The position numbers were made by a program, and so were the translations under genes. 64,000 nt of DNA from Capillimicrobium parvum. GTDB taxonomy: Bacteria; Actinomycetota; Thermoleophilia; Solirubrobacterales; Solirubrobacteraceae. Numbering within the stretch: the stretch's first letter is position 1; each line of letters begins with the position of its first letter. This document shows, one piece after another, positions 18,055-26,178 of this stretch. Below the pieces are notes generated by a model. The model ran no database searches and had not been told where the DNA came from. It saw only the letters and a list, made by a program, of their open reading frames with translations. Location of the stretch: contig NZ_CP087164.1 of NCBI RefSeq assembly GCF_021172045.1, positions 2,232,001-2,296,000 of the forward strand. Reading direction: 5' to 3'.

Positions 18055-20187
18055 GTGGGCCCGTTCGACAGCGCCGATCCCGCCGCGGTCGCGGTCCGTC
18101 TCCCACGCCCGTCGCGCCTGGAGCAGGCGGTCGAGGCGCCGCACCCCAAGGTCGCGGAGGCGCTCGAGACGCTCGGGCTGCGGACGGTCGGCGACCTCCT
18201 CTGGCACCTGCCGCGCGAACGCCGGGTCGCGCGGCAGGTCGCCGAGCTCGCGGTCGGCGAGCAGGCCAACGTCCTCGTGGAGGTGCGCTCGATCCGGTCG
18301 CGGCCCGTGCGCCGGCGGGGCATGAAGCCGCTCGTCGAGGCGACCGTGGCCGACGCGACCGGGGTCATGAAGGTGGTCTTCTTCAACCAGCCGTGGCTGG
18401 AGCGCCGCTACCGGCCCGGGACCCGCCTGGCGCTGTACGGCAAGTACGACGGGCGCAACTCGTTCAAGGTGAGCTCGCATTCCGAGACCCTCGACGTCGG
18501 CGCGGCGGTGGAGGGCATCGCCCACTACCCGGCGACCGAGGGGATCACGTCGACGCAGCTGGCGGAGATGGTGCGCGCGCACCGGGCCGCGATCGGCGAC
18601 GTCATCGAGCCGCTGCCCGCGGCCCTGCGCGTGGCCGAGCGGCTGCCCGACCGCGCCGCGGCGCTGGCCGACATGCACTTCGGCGACGGCGAGCCCGGGC
18701 GCGTGCGCCTGGCGTTCGACGAGCTGCTGTCCACGCAGCTGCTGTTCGCCCGGCGCCGGGCGCTGCATGCGGCGATCGCGGCGCCGGCGCTCGACGGGCC
18801 GCGGCGGCTGACCGAGCGCTGGCTGGCGGACGCGCTGCCGTTCACGCCGACCGGCGACCAGTCCGCCGCCATGGAGGCGGTCGAGGCGGACCTCGCACGA
18901 CGGAGACCGATGCAGCGGCTGCTGATGGGGGAGGTCGGCTCGGGCAAGACCGTCGTCGCGCTGTTCGCGCTCCTGCGGGCGGTCGAGCACGGGATGCAGG
19001 GCGCGTTCATGGCTCCGACCGAGACGCTGGCCGAGCAGCACTTCGCGACGGTGCAGAACCTGCTCGGCGCCGAGCCGGTCTCGGCTGCGCTGCTGACCGG
19101 GTCCACCCCGGCGGGGCGCCGGGCGGACGTGCTGGGCAAGCTCGGGTCCGGCGAGCTGTCGCTCGTCGTCGGGACGCACGCGCTCATCGAGCCGGCGGTC
19201 GTCTTCGACCGGCTCGCGGTGGCGGTGGTCGACGAGCAGCACCGGTTCGGCGTGCGCCAGCGCAGCGCGCTGGACGCCAAGGGCCCCGGGCACCATCCAC
19301 GCGACGGCATCGACTCGCGCAGCGCCCCCGGGGATGGTCGGAGGCTGGCGCCCCACGTGCTGCACATGACCGCGACCCCGATCCCGCGCACGATGCGCCT
19401 GCTCGAGTTCGGCGACCTCGAGCACACGGCGATCCACGAGCTGCCCGGCGGGCGCAAGCCGATCCGGACGTTCGTGGCGTCGACGGACGCCGAGCGCGAG
19501 CGCGCGTACGAGCGCATCCGCGAGGAGCTGAGGGCCGGCCGCCAGGCGTTCGTCGTCTGCCCGCTCGTCGAGGAGTCCGAGGCCCTGCAGGCGCGGGCGG
19601 CGACGAGCGAGTTCGAGCGCTTGGCCCGGGGCGAGCTGTCGGACTTCCGGCTCGTCCTCCTGCACGGGCAGATGCGCCCGCGCGACAAGCAGGCGGCGAT
19701 GGCGTCGTTCGCGGCGGGCGGCGCGGACGTGCTCGTGGCGACGAGCGTGATCGAGGTCGGCATCGACGTGCCCAACGCGACCGTCATGCTCGTCGAGAAC
19801 GCCGAGCGCTACGGCATCTCGCAGCTGCACCAGCTGCGCGGCCGGATCGGCCGTGGCGGGCACGCGTCGGTGTGCATCCTGTTCGGCCCGAAGGAGTCCA
19901 AGCGGCTGCGCGCGCTCGCCGAGCACGCCGATGGCTTCCGGCTGGCGGAGATCGACCTCGAGCTGCGGCGCGAGGGCGAGCTCGTCGGCACGCGCCAGTC
20001 GGGCTACGGCGAGTTCGACGTCGCGCGGCTGCCCGAGGACGAGGGGCTGCTCGAGCGCGCCCGGCGCCGCGCGGCGGAGCTGCTGGCCTCGGATCCCGAG
20101 CTGCAGCGACCCGAGAACGCGCTGCTGGCCGACGCGCTGCGCGAGCGCTACGGCGTCGCCGAGCTCGACCTGCCGATCCCCGCGTGA
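18055..20187 (+). CDS. recG: ATP-dependent DNA helicase RecG, with an extra loop
   Basis: A 710-residue branched-DNA helicase that reverses stalled replication forks. It has an N-terminal wedge/OB region, Walker A GEVGSGKT, DEQHRFG box, HMTATPIPRTMRL and the motif VI region HQLRGRIGRGG. Residues 410-432 (PGHHPRDGIDSRSAPGDGRR and flanks) lie between DEQHRFGVRQRSALDAK and PHVLHMTATPIP, where E. coli and B. subtilis RecG have only a short linker. The inserted DNA (19282-19350) carries a 7-base inverted repeat (ACCATCC/GGATGGT). GTG 18055 is the only start upstream of the conserved N-terminus. Confidence 0.93.
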   Translation: MGPFDSADPAAVAVRLPRPSRLEQAVEAPHPKVAEALETLGLRTVGDLLWHLPRERRVARQVAELAVGEQANVLVEVRSIRSRPVRRRGMKPLVEATVADATGVMKVVFFNQPWLERRYRPGTRLALYGKYDGRNSFKVSSHSETLDVGAAVEGIAHYPATEGITSTQLAEMVRAHRAAIGDVIEPLPAALRVAERLPDRAAALADMHFGDGEPGRVRLAFDELLSTQLLFARRRALHAAIAAPALDGPRRLTERWLADALPFTPTGDQSAAMEAVEADLARRRPMQRLLMGEVGSGKTVVALFALLRAVEHGMQGAFMAPTETLAEQHFATVQNLLGAEPVSAALLTGSTPAGRRADVLGKLGSGELSLVVGTHALIEPAVVFDRLAVAVVDEQHRFGVRQRSALDAKGPGHHPRDGIDSRSAPGDGRRLAPHVLHMTATPIPRTMRLLEFGDLEHTAIHELPGGRKPIRTFVASTDAERERAYERIREELRAGRQAFVVCPLVEESEALQARAATSEFERLARGELSDFRLVLLHGQMRPRDKQAAMASFAAGGADVLVATSVIEVGIDVPNATVMLVENAERYGISQLHQLRGRIGRGGHASVCILFGPKESKRLRALAEHADGFRLAEIDLELRREGELVGTRQSGYGEFDVARLPEDEGLLERARRRAAELLASDPELQRPENALLADALRERYGVAELDLPIPA
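19282..19350 (+). repeat. Candidate short inserted sequence with inverted repeat inside recG
   Basis: About 69 bases encode a linker that reference RecG proteins lack. Complementary arms lie at 19292-19298 and 19332-19338 and are flanked by CCCCGGG-like tracts. The sequence does not align with the 70-bp element. An insertion origin is inferred from the protein alignment as I recall it. Confidence 0.4.
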
Positions 20188-20230
20188 CCCGCATCCCCCG
20201 ACCCGACCCGCCGTCCGGCGGCCTGCATCC

Positions 20231-20366
20231 GTGAGACCCTGCGGGTCCTCACCCGGCCGCGCCCGCACCCGCGCTGCGGTGCCGTCGTGAGACCCTGCGA
20301 GTCCTCACCCGGCCGCGCCCGCACCCGCGCTGCGGTGCCGTCGTGAGACCCTGCGGGTCCTCACCC
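20231..20366. repeat. 56-bp tandem repeat, two full units plus a partial, each starting with a hairpin
   Basis: Units begin at 20231, 20287 and 20343. Each begins with GTGAGACCCTGCGGGTCCTCAC (split here as GTGAGACCC, TGC, GGGTCCTCAC), whose arms pair to form a short stem. The third unit stops after the hairpin. One base differs between units 1 and 2 (GCGGG/GCGAG). The array fills the recG-rsmD gap of 211 bases. It may act as a terminator array or a protein-binding site. Confidence 0.8.
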
Positions 20367-20398
20367 ACGGCGGTCAGAGCGCTGTACACGGTGACATC

Positions 20399-20929
20399 GT
20401 GAGGATCGTCGCCGGCCAGTGGCGCGGCCGCCGGATCGTGGCGCCGCCGGGCCGCGACACCCGTCCCACGTCCGACCGCGTCCGCGAGGCCCTCTTCTCG
20501 ATCCTCGGCCCGCTCGACGGCACGGCGGTGCTCGACCTCTTCGCCGGCTCGGGCGCGCTCGCGCTGGAGGCGCTGTCGCGCGGCGCCGCGCGAGCCGTCC
20601 TCGTCGAGCGCGCGCCCGCCGCGCTGAAGGCCATCCGAGCCAACCTCGAGGCGCTCGGAGCGAGCGCCGAAGTGCGCGCCCGGGACGTCCGCGCGTTCGT
20701 CCGGGACGCATCCGCGGCGGGAGGGCCATACGATCTCGTGTTCCTCGACCCCCCGTACCGCGACGCGGCGGGGCTCGGACCGGCGCTCGAGCTCGCGCCG
20801 CTGCTCGCGGACAGCGGGCGGGTCGTGAGCGAGACCGACCGGCGGGCACCGCTTGCGCTTCCGGCGCTGGAGGTCACCGACGAGCGCCGTTACGGCGACA
20901 CCATGATCAGGATCCACACCCTCCCATGA
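20399..20929 (+). CDS. rsmD: 16S rRNA (guanine-966-N2) methyltransferase
   Basis: A 176-residue RsmD. The N-terminus MRIVAGQWRGRRI is diagnostic, followed by RPTSDRVREALFSIL, the SAM-binding loop FAGSGALALEALSRGA and the catalytic DPPY. It modifies G966 of 16S rRNA in the 30S subunit. GTG start 20399 follows the 56-bp repeat array. Its stop overlaps the coaD start in an ATGA junction, as in many Gram-positive genomes. Confidence 0.95.
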   Translation: MRIVAGQWRGRRIVAPPGRDTRPTSDRVREALFSILGPLDGTAVLDLFAGSGALALEALSRGAARAVLVERAPAALKAIRANLEALGASAEVRARDVRAFVRDASAAGGPYDLVFLDPPYRDAAGLGPALELAPLLADSGRVVSETDRRAPLALPALEVTDERRYGDTMIRIHTLP

Positions 20930-21411
20930 CCAAGGCCGTCTGCCCCGGAAGCTATGACCCGATCACCAACGGGCACCTCGATGTCATCTCGCGCGCATCG
21001 GACCTCTTCGACGAGGTGATCGTCGCGGTCGTCAACGCGTCGGTGCGCAAGACGAAGCCGCTCTTCGCGGCCGATGAGCGGATCTCGTTCATCGAGGACG
21101 CCACGGCGCACCTCGGCAACGTGAGCGCCGCGCCGTTCGACATCCTCATCGTCGAGTTCGCGCGCCGGGTCGGCGCGAAGGCCATCGTCAAGGGCCTGCG
21201 CGCGATCTCGGACTTCGAGTACGAGCTCGAGATGTCCAACCTCAACCGCCGCCAGGCCGACGACATCGAGTCCGTCTACCTGATGTCGGGGCCGCAGTAC
21301 AGTTTTCTCAGCTCCAGCGGTGTCAAAGAGCTCGCAACCTTCGGCGGGGACATCGACGGACTCGTGTCCGATCGCGTCGCCCGGCGGTTGAAGGAAGAGC
21401 TCGGCCGCTAA
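20926..21411 (+). CDS. coaD: Phosphopantetheine adenylyltransferase
   Basis: A 161-residue CoaD catalysing the penultimate step of coenzyme A synthesis. Visible motifs are the nucleotidyltransferase start CPGSYDPITNGHLDVISRA, the substrate region LIVEFARRVGAKAIVKGLR and the C-terminal SFLSSSGVKELATFGGD. Length and motifs are canonical. It is translationally coupled to rsmD. Confidence 0.97.
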   Translation: MTKAVCPGSYDPITNGHLDVISRASDLFDEVIVAVVNASVRKTKPLFAADERISFIEDATAHLGNVSAAPFDILIVEFARRVGAKAIVKGLRAISDFEYELEMSNLNRRQADDIESVYLMSGPQYSFLSSSGVKELATFGGDIDGLVSDRVARRLKEELGR

Positions 21412-21427
21412 CGAACCTAAGGAAGCC

Positions 21428-21895
21428 ATGGACGTCCTCGTGCTCATCGACAAGCTGGACGACCTCGTCCACAACGCGAAGCCCGTGCCGCTCACGGATC
21501 AGGTTCGCGTGGACAAGGAGGAGATCTACGACATCCTCGACCAGATGCGCGCGACGATCCCCGAGGAGATCAAGCAGGCGCGCTGGATCGTCAAGGAGCG
21601 CCAGGAGATGCTGGCCGAGGCCAAGCGCGAGGCCGAGCGCATCGTCAAGGAGGCGCGCGAGCGCCAGGAGCGCCTGATCTCCCAGGAGGAGGTCACGAAG
21701 GCGGCCGAGCGCGCCGCCGAGGACATCATCGAGGACGCCCGCGCGCGCGAGCGTGAGATCCGCCTGGGCGCCGAGGACTACGCCGACGAGATCCTCAACA
21801 CGCTCGAGGTCAACCTCTCGAAGTTCATCGCCGCCGTCCAGCGGGGCCGCGAGCGCCTGCAGGGCAAGGACGAGCCGGCCGAAGTCGCGCGCTGA
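21428..21895 (+). CDS. SepIVA/DivIVA-like coiled-coil cell-division protein
   Basis: A 155-residue, highly charged, largely helical protein. It starts MDVLVLIDKLDDLVHNAKPV and continues with a long coiled coil (IKQARWIVKERQEMLAEAKR onward). In mycobacteria the DivIVA-domain protein SepIVA, essential for septation, is encoded just downstream of coaD and has the same opening. Neighbourhood and sequence therefore agree. A good AAGGAAG site lies 4 bases before the ATG. It probably localises to septa or poles and organises envelope synthesis. Confidence 0.75.
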   Translation: MDVLVLIDKLDDLVHNAKPVPLTDQVRVDKEEIYDILDQMRATIPEEIKQARWIVKERQEMLAEAKREAERIVKEARERQERLISQEEVTKAAERAAEDIIEDARAREREIRLGAEDYADEILNTLEVNLSKFIAAVQRGRERLQGKDEPAEVAR

Positions 21896-21939
21896 GCGCC
21901 GCGACGCGAGGCACCGCGTCGCGCCGCTACACGTCCGCC

Positions 21940-22206
21940 TCAGCCGACGTCGAACCCGCGCAGCCCCTCCGCGGGCTCGTCGAACACCTCCACGCGCTGC
22001 ACCTGGGCGCGCGGCGGCCCGGTCCGCACGAACTCGACCGCCTGCGACACCGCCTCCTGCGGTCCCTCGAAGACCGCCTCGACGGTTCCGTCGCCGCAGT
22101 TGCGCGCCCAGCCGGCCACGCCCAGTCGCGCCGCCTCCCGGCGCGTGCTGTCGCGGAAGAACACGCCCTGCACGCGGCCCGACACGATCACCCGGCGGCG
22201 CACCAT
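21940..22206 (-). CDS. acyP: Acylphosphatase
   Basis: An 88-residue acylphosphatase with the substrate-binding loop and catalytic Arg in GRVQGVFFRDSTRREA and the catalytic Asn in GWARNCGDGTVEAVFEG. It hydrolyses acyl phosphates in the cytosol. It follows the coiled-coil PD-(D/E)XK gene by 25 bases on the same strand and may be co-transcribed with it. ATG 22206 is chosen over the adjacent GTG 22209; neither has a clear ribosome-binding site. Confidence 0.93.
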   Translation of the reverse strand: MVRRRVIVSGRVQGVFFRDSTRREAARLGVAGWARNCGDGTVEAVFEGPQEAVSQAVEFVRTGPPRAQVQRVEVFDEPAEGLRGFDVG

Positions 22207-22231
22207 CACCGAAGGTGTACTGCGCCGCGGC

Positions 22232-23524
22232 TCAGTGCGCCTCCTCGTCCTCCGCGGGCGCGAGCAGCGCGTCGAGTTGCGCGAGGTGGCCGCGCACCGA
22301 GCTCGCCATCGCGTCGAGGATCGCCCGCGCCTGGTCGATGCCGTTCGTCGCGTTCGTCAGCTGCGACTTGACGCGGCGCACGTCCTCCATCGCCTGCAGG
22401 GCGCGCTCGACCTCCGCGCGCAGCGCCGCGGGGTCGAGCCCGCCGGCCTCGTCGCGGGCCATCAGCACCCGGGCGCGCGCCAGCCCGTAGGCCACCTCCA
22501 GCGCCAGCCGCGACCCCTCCTCGGGGTCGTAGACGACGAAGAGCTTGTCGCCGTTGTACTCGCGCAGCGGGTGCGTCCGCGCGGGCAGCTCGTCCTCGCT
22601 GGGCACCACGAGCACGCCGAAGTCCGCGCCGCGCGTCTCGATCGCGCCGTCGAGCTCGGCCAGCGCCTCGTTCTTCGACAGCTTGCGGTCCTTGGCCTCG
22701 AAGACGATCCGGCCGCGGGCCGGCCCCGCGCACGCGTCGATCGCCACGACGACGTCGCCCTTGCGCCCGCCCTGGCCGCGCACGTCGCCGACCGCGTCGC
22801 AGTCGTCGCCGCGCGCGACGGCCACCACGTCGAGCGCCTCGAACACCGCCTCCTCGTACGTGCGGCCCTTCGCCGCCCCGCGCTCCGTGACGTCGGCCAG
22901 CTCCTCGCGCTTGACCTTCTCGGCCCGCAGTTCGGCGAGCTGGATCTTCAGCGCGGTCATCTCGGCCGTCATCGCCCCCAGCCGCTCGGCCTGCTGGTCC
23001 GACGACTGCTTGATCATCGCCAGCGACGCCCGCTGGAAGCCGGCCAGGGGGTTGTTCTCCGCGTCGGAGGCGAACTGCTTGCGCAGGTCCTCGCGCATCT
23101 GGACGGCGACCTCGCTGACGACCGCCTGCACGCGGTGCTGCACCGCCACCGAGGACTCGTCGCCGAAGTGGCGCTGCAGAGCCCGCGTCACGTGCCCGTG
23201 CTCGGGCCCGAACGCCTCGTCGACCTTCTGGTCCAGCCGCTCGGCGACCCGCCGCGCGCGGTCGACGAACTCGGTCTCCAGCACCCGGGCCTGGCGCTCG
23301 AACTCCGCCTTGACGAACTCGACCTCCGACCCGGTCTGCTCGCGGTCGAGGACCCGGGCCCCGATCTCGATCATGTCCAGCAGCGCGCGCACGGGATCGC
23401 GGTGCTCGCGCACGAGCCGCACGGCCGCCTCGTCGACGACCTCGAGATCCTCGACGAGCACGCGCTCGCCGTGCACGCGGACGCGCGAAGCGAGGGCGAA
23501 GGGAAGGGGGGTGGCAGCCTCCAT
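22232..23524 (-). CDS. Coiled-coil protein with C-terminal PD-(D/E)XK nuclease-like domain
   Basis: A 430-residue protein of unknown function. Residues 60-215 are charged helices with heptad character (VKAEFERQARVLETEFVDRA, then AERLGAMTAEMTALKIQLAE). Residues 225-345 fit a PD-(D/E)XK fold: Glu-containing helix TYEEAVFEALD, then KGDVVV with Asp257, then IVFEAKDRK with Glu276 and Lys278. This layout resembles RmuC and DUF2130 proteins, which combine coiled coils with such folds. A second helical region ends the protein. It starts 10 bases after TACCTT and is divergent from the winged-helix gene at 23595. DNA cleavage or binding is inferred, not shown. Confidence 0.65.
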   Translation of the reverse strand: MEAATPLPFALASRVRVHGERVLVEDLEVVDEAAVRLVREHRDPVRALLDMIEIGARVLDREQTGSEVEFVKAEFERQARVLETEFVDRARRVAERLDQKVDEAFGPEHGHVTRALQRHFGDESSVAVQHRVQAVVSEVAVQMREDLRKQFASDAENNPLAGFQRASLAMIKQSSDQQAERLGAMTAEMTALKIQLAELRAEKVKREELADVTERGAAKGRTYEEAVFEALDVVAVARGDDCDAVGDVRGQGGRKGDVVVAIDACAGPARGRIVFEAKDRKLSKNEALAELDGAIETRGADFGVLVVPSEDELPARTHPLREYNGDKLFVVYDPEEGSRLALEVAYGLARARVLMARDEAGGLDPAALRAEVERALQAMEDVRRVKSQLTNATNGIDQARAILDAMASSVRGHLAQLDALLAPAEDEEAH

Positions 23525-23534
23525 TGCCCCTGCA

Positions 23535-23540
23535 AAGGTA
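23535..23540 (-). promoter_or_regulatory. -10-like TACCTT for the coiled-coil nuclease gene
   Basis: On the minus strand TACCTT lies 10 bases before the ATG at 23524. It faces away from TACGCT at 23583-23588, so 70 bases hold both promoters. Confidence 0.4.
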
Positions 23541-23582
23541 GGTGGAGGACCCGACGGAACGGCGGTTCGGCGGCCCCATCCC

Positions 23583-23588
23583 TACGCT
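23583..23588 (+). promoter_or_regulatory. -10-like TACGCT, leaderless start
   Basis: TACGCT lies 6 bases before the ATG at 23595. Confidence 0.45.
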
Positions 23589-23594
23589 CAGCCG

Positions 23595-24470
23595 ATGACG
23601 GCGCTCGACGACGCGCTGACCGAGCACGAGCCCGCTCCCGCGCGCCTGCGCGCGCTGCTGCACGCGGAGCTCGAGCTCGGCGTCCAGGAGCTGCGCCGCA
23701 AGCGCTCCGGCATCCCCGAGCCCGTGACGGTGGCCATCGGGCCGGGCCTGCTCGCCGTGGCGCCGGTCCCGGCGACCCTGCGGGCCGATCCACAGGAGGT
23801 CGAGGAGCGCAGCTGGCTGCTGGTCGCGGCGCTCGTCGGCTCCCTCGTCGAGGCCGGGGGCCGCGGTGTCCAGGCGGGCGATCACGACGGCCACCTACTG
23901 CTGGCGGCCGAGGCGGGGGACCCCGAGCTCGCCGCCCTCGCCTTCGACGAGCACGTGGCGCGCGTCGACCGGCTGCGCGCCCGAGCGGTCGTCCTGCCCG
24001 CCGGGGTGCTCGAGGCACACGAACCGCTGCGGCCGCCGGTCGGCGAGGCCCACCCGCTGCGCATCGCCGAGGCGATCGCCGCGCTCGGCGCGAACCCGGC
24101 CGACCCGCTCCAGGTCGCGGAGCAGGAGGATGCCGTCCTCGCCGCGCTCGCCGGCCCGGCCGCCGCGCCCCGGCCCCACGAGGATCCCGACCCCGACCGC
24201 CGGATCGCGCGGCGCATCGTCCAGCGCCTCGCCGGCATGGGAAAGTGGGGCGGCTACCACACCGAGTTCAGCCACCTCGCCCGCGGCTTCCACGGCAACG
24301 ACAAGCAGCTCGCCGAGGAGATCGGCGAGCGCCTCATCGCCTCCGGGCTGCTCGAGGAGAAGCTCAGCGTCGGTCAGCGCCACGTGTTCCTCAACCCGCG
24401 CCGCGCCCGCGACGTGTACGCGCTCATCGAGGAGGGCACGCTCCCCGCGGGCCTCGATCTGCGCAGATGA
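23595..24470 (+). CDS. Unknown protein with C-terminal winged-helix-like domain
   Basis: A 291-residue protein that I do not recognise. Residues 1-190 are rich in Ala, Leu and Glu, with short strands (EPVTVAIGPGLLAVAPVPAT) and no catalytic motif. Residues 200-285 look like a winged helix: RIVQRLAGMGKWGGYHTEFS, then GFHGNDKQLAEEIGERLIAS, then a wing EEKLSVGQRHVFLNP. It is divergent from the coiled-coil nuclease-like gene across 70 bases, with a separate -10 for each. It could be that gene's regulator or its functional partner. Transcript and protein should begin at the same base. Confidence 0.55.
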   Translation: MTALDDALTEHEPAPARLRALLHAELELGVQELRRKRSGIPEPVTVAIGPGLLAVAPVPATLRADPQEVEERSWLLVAALVGSLVEAGGRGVQAGDHDGHLLLAAEAGDPELAALAFDEHVARVDRLRARAVVLPAGVLEAHEPLRPPVGEAHPLRIAEAIAALGANPADPLQVAEQEDAVLAALAGPAAAPRPHEDPDPDRRIARRIVQRLAGMGKWGGYHTEFSHLARGFHGNDKQLAEEIGERLIASGLLEEKLSVGQRHVFLNPRRARDVYALIEEGTLPAGLDLRR

Positions 24471-24524
24471 CGCCCCTGGGCCTCCCGCAGACGTCGCGCC
24501 CGGTACATTCCGACCCCGGGTCAG

Positions 24525-26144
24525 ATGAACGTCCTCGATTCCGCCAGCCGCAAGCTGCAGACGGCCAAGACGCTGATCGAGGCGGGCGTGTTCCGGCCGG
24601 CGCGGCCCGACCGCCTGCTGCGCACCGGGCTCGCGCTCCGGCGCTGGGGTCCCACCGCCGCCGCGGGCTACACGACGTCGGCCATCCGCTACCCCGACGA
24701 ACCGGCGATCGTCGACGACCTCGGCTCGCTCACCTTCGCCGAGGTCCACCGCCGCACGAACGGGCTCGCCCACGCGCTCGCCGACCGCGGCCTGGGCGAG
24801 GGCGACAACGTCGCCATCCTCTGCCGCAACCACCGCGGCATCATCGACGTCACGGTGGCCTGCTCCAAGCTCGGCGCCCACGCGCTCTACCTGAACACGA
24901 TGTTCTCCGGGCCGCAGATCACCGAGGTGTGCGAGCGCGAGAAGCCGAAGGCGATCGTCTTCGACGAGGAGTTCACCGAGCTCGTCTCCGAGGCGGGCCG
25001 TCGGCGCAGGCGCTTCATCGCGTGGACCGAGGCGCAGTCCGAGGGCCGGCACGCCGACGAGCTGCTCGAGGACCTCATCGCGGGCGGCGACGCCTCCGAC
25101 GTCGTGCCGCCCGCCCGGAAGGGGCGCATCACGATCCTGACCTCCGGCACCACCGGCTCGCCGAAGGGCGCCAACCGCAAGCAGCCGGAGTCCCTCGAGC
25201 CGGTCGCCGCGCTGCTCGACCGCATCCCGTACCGCGCGCGCGAGCACACGCACGTCGCGGCGCCGATCTTCCACTCGTGGGGCTACGCGAACTGGATGCT
25301 GGCGATCAGCCTGTCCTCGACGGTCGTGCTGCGCCGGCGCTTCACGCCCGAGAGCTGCCTGAGCGCGACCGCCCAGTTCGCGTGCAGCGGCCTCGTCGTC
25401 GTCCCGGTGATGCTGCAGCGCATGCTCGAGCTGCCGGCCGAGATCATCGACCGCTACGACACCCGCGCCCTGCGCGTCATCGCGGCCAGCGGCAGCGCGC
25501 TCCCGGGCGAGCTCGCCACGAAGGTCATGGACCGCTTCGGCGACGTCCTCTACAACCTCTACGGCTCGACCGAGGTGGCCTGGGCGACGATCGCCACGCC
25601 CGCCGACCTGCGCGCCGCGCCCGGCACCGCGGGCCGCCCGCCGCGCGGGACCGTCGTCAAGCTCCTCGACGAGGACGGCGGCGAGGTGGGACCCGGCGAG
25701 ACCGGCCGCATCTTCGTCGGCAACGAGATGGCGATGGAGGGCTACACCGGCGGCGGGCACAAGCAGAACATCGGAGGCCTGCTGTCCTCCGGCGACGTCG
25801 GCCACTTCGACGAGGGCGGCCGCCTCTTCATCGACGGGCGCGACGACGAGATGATCGTCTCCGGAGGCGAGAACGTCTTCCCGCGCGAGGTCGAGGACTG
25901 CCTGGCCGCCCATGACGCGGTCGAGGAGGTGGCCGTGATCGGCGTCCAGGACGAGGACTTCGGCCACCGGCTCAAGGCCTTCGTCGTCGCTCGCAGCGAG
26001 GTCGGCGAGGACACGCTCAAGCGCCACGTCAAGTCGAACCTCGCCGGCTACAAGGTGCCGCGCGAGATCGTCTTCATGGACGAGCTGCCGCGCAACGCGA
26101 CGGGCAAGGTGCTCAAGCGCGATCTCGCCGACGAGCCCGCCTGA
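24525..26144 (+). CDS. AMP-dependent acyl-CoA synthetase
   Basis: A 539-residue adenylate-forming ligase. It has the P-loop-like motif LTSGTTGSPKGA, the aromatic/adenine motif YGSTEVAWATIATP, the hinge motif SGDVGHFDEGGRLFIDGRDD and the catalytic Lys in PRNATGKVLKRDL. It activates a carboxylic acid as acyl-AMP and then acyl-CoA; long- or medium-chain fatty acids are likely but the sequence does not settle this. TACATT at 24504-24509 gives a leader of about 8 bases. It is followed by the ribosomal yceD-rpmF block. Confidence 0.92.
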   Translation: MNVLDSASRKLQTAKTLIEAGVFRPARPDRLLRTGLALRRWGPTAAAGYTTSAIRYPDEPAIVDDLGSLTFAEVHRRTNGLAHALADRGLGEGDNVAILCRNHRGIIDVTVACSKLGAHALYLNTMFSGPQITEVCEREKPKAIVFDEEFTELVSEAGRRRRRFIAWTEAQSEGRHADELLEDLIAGGDASDVVPPARKGRITILTSGTTGSPKGANRKQPESLEPVAALLDRIPYRAREHTHVAAPIFHSWGYANWMLAISLSSTVVLRRRFTPESCLSATAQFACSGLVVVPVMLQRMLELPAEIIDRYDTRALRVIAASGSALPGELATKVMDRFGDVLYNLYGSTEVAWATIATPADLRAAPGTAGRPPRGTVVKLLDEDGGEVGPGETGRIFVGNEMAMEGYTGGGHKQNIGGLLSSGDVGHFDEGGRLFIDGRDDEMIVSGGENVFPREVEDCLAAHDAVEEVAVIGVQDEDFGHRLKAFVVARSEVGEDTLKRHVKSNLAGYKVPREIVFMDELPRNATGKVLKRDLADEPA

Positions 26145-26165
26145 CGCGTCCGTCAGGCCGCTCGC

Positions 26166-26171
26166 TACGCT
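26166..26171 (+). promoter_or_regulatory. -10-like TACGCT for yceD
   Basis: TACGCT lies 7 bases before the ATG at 26179, predicting a leaderless mRNA. Confidence 0.45.
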
Positions 26172-26178
26172 GGATTTC

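Noticed and set aside
19282-19350. The recG insert as a fifth copy of the 70-bp element
   Set aside because: The characteristic ends (GGGGTGCCGA, GGGAGGCGGG) are missing and the sequence does not align.
18007-20268. Long minus-strand frame opposite recG
   Set aside because: It is a shadow of recG with no recognisable domain.
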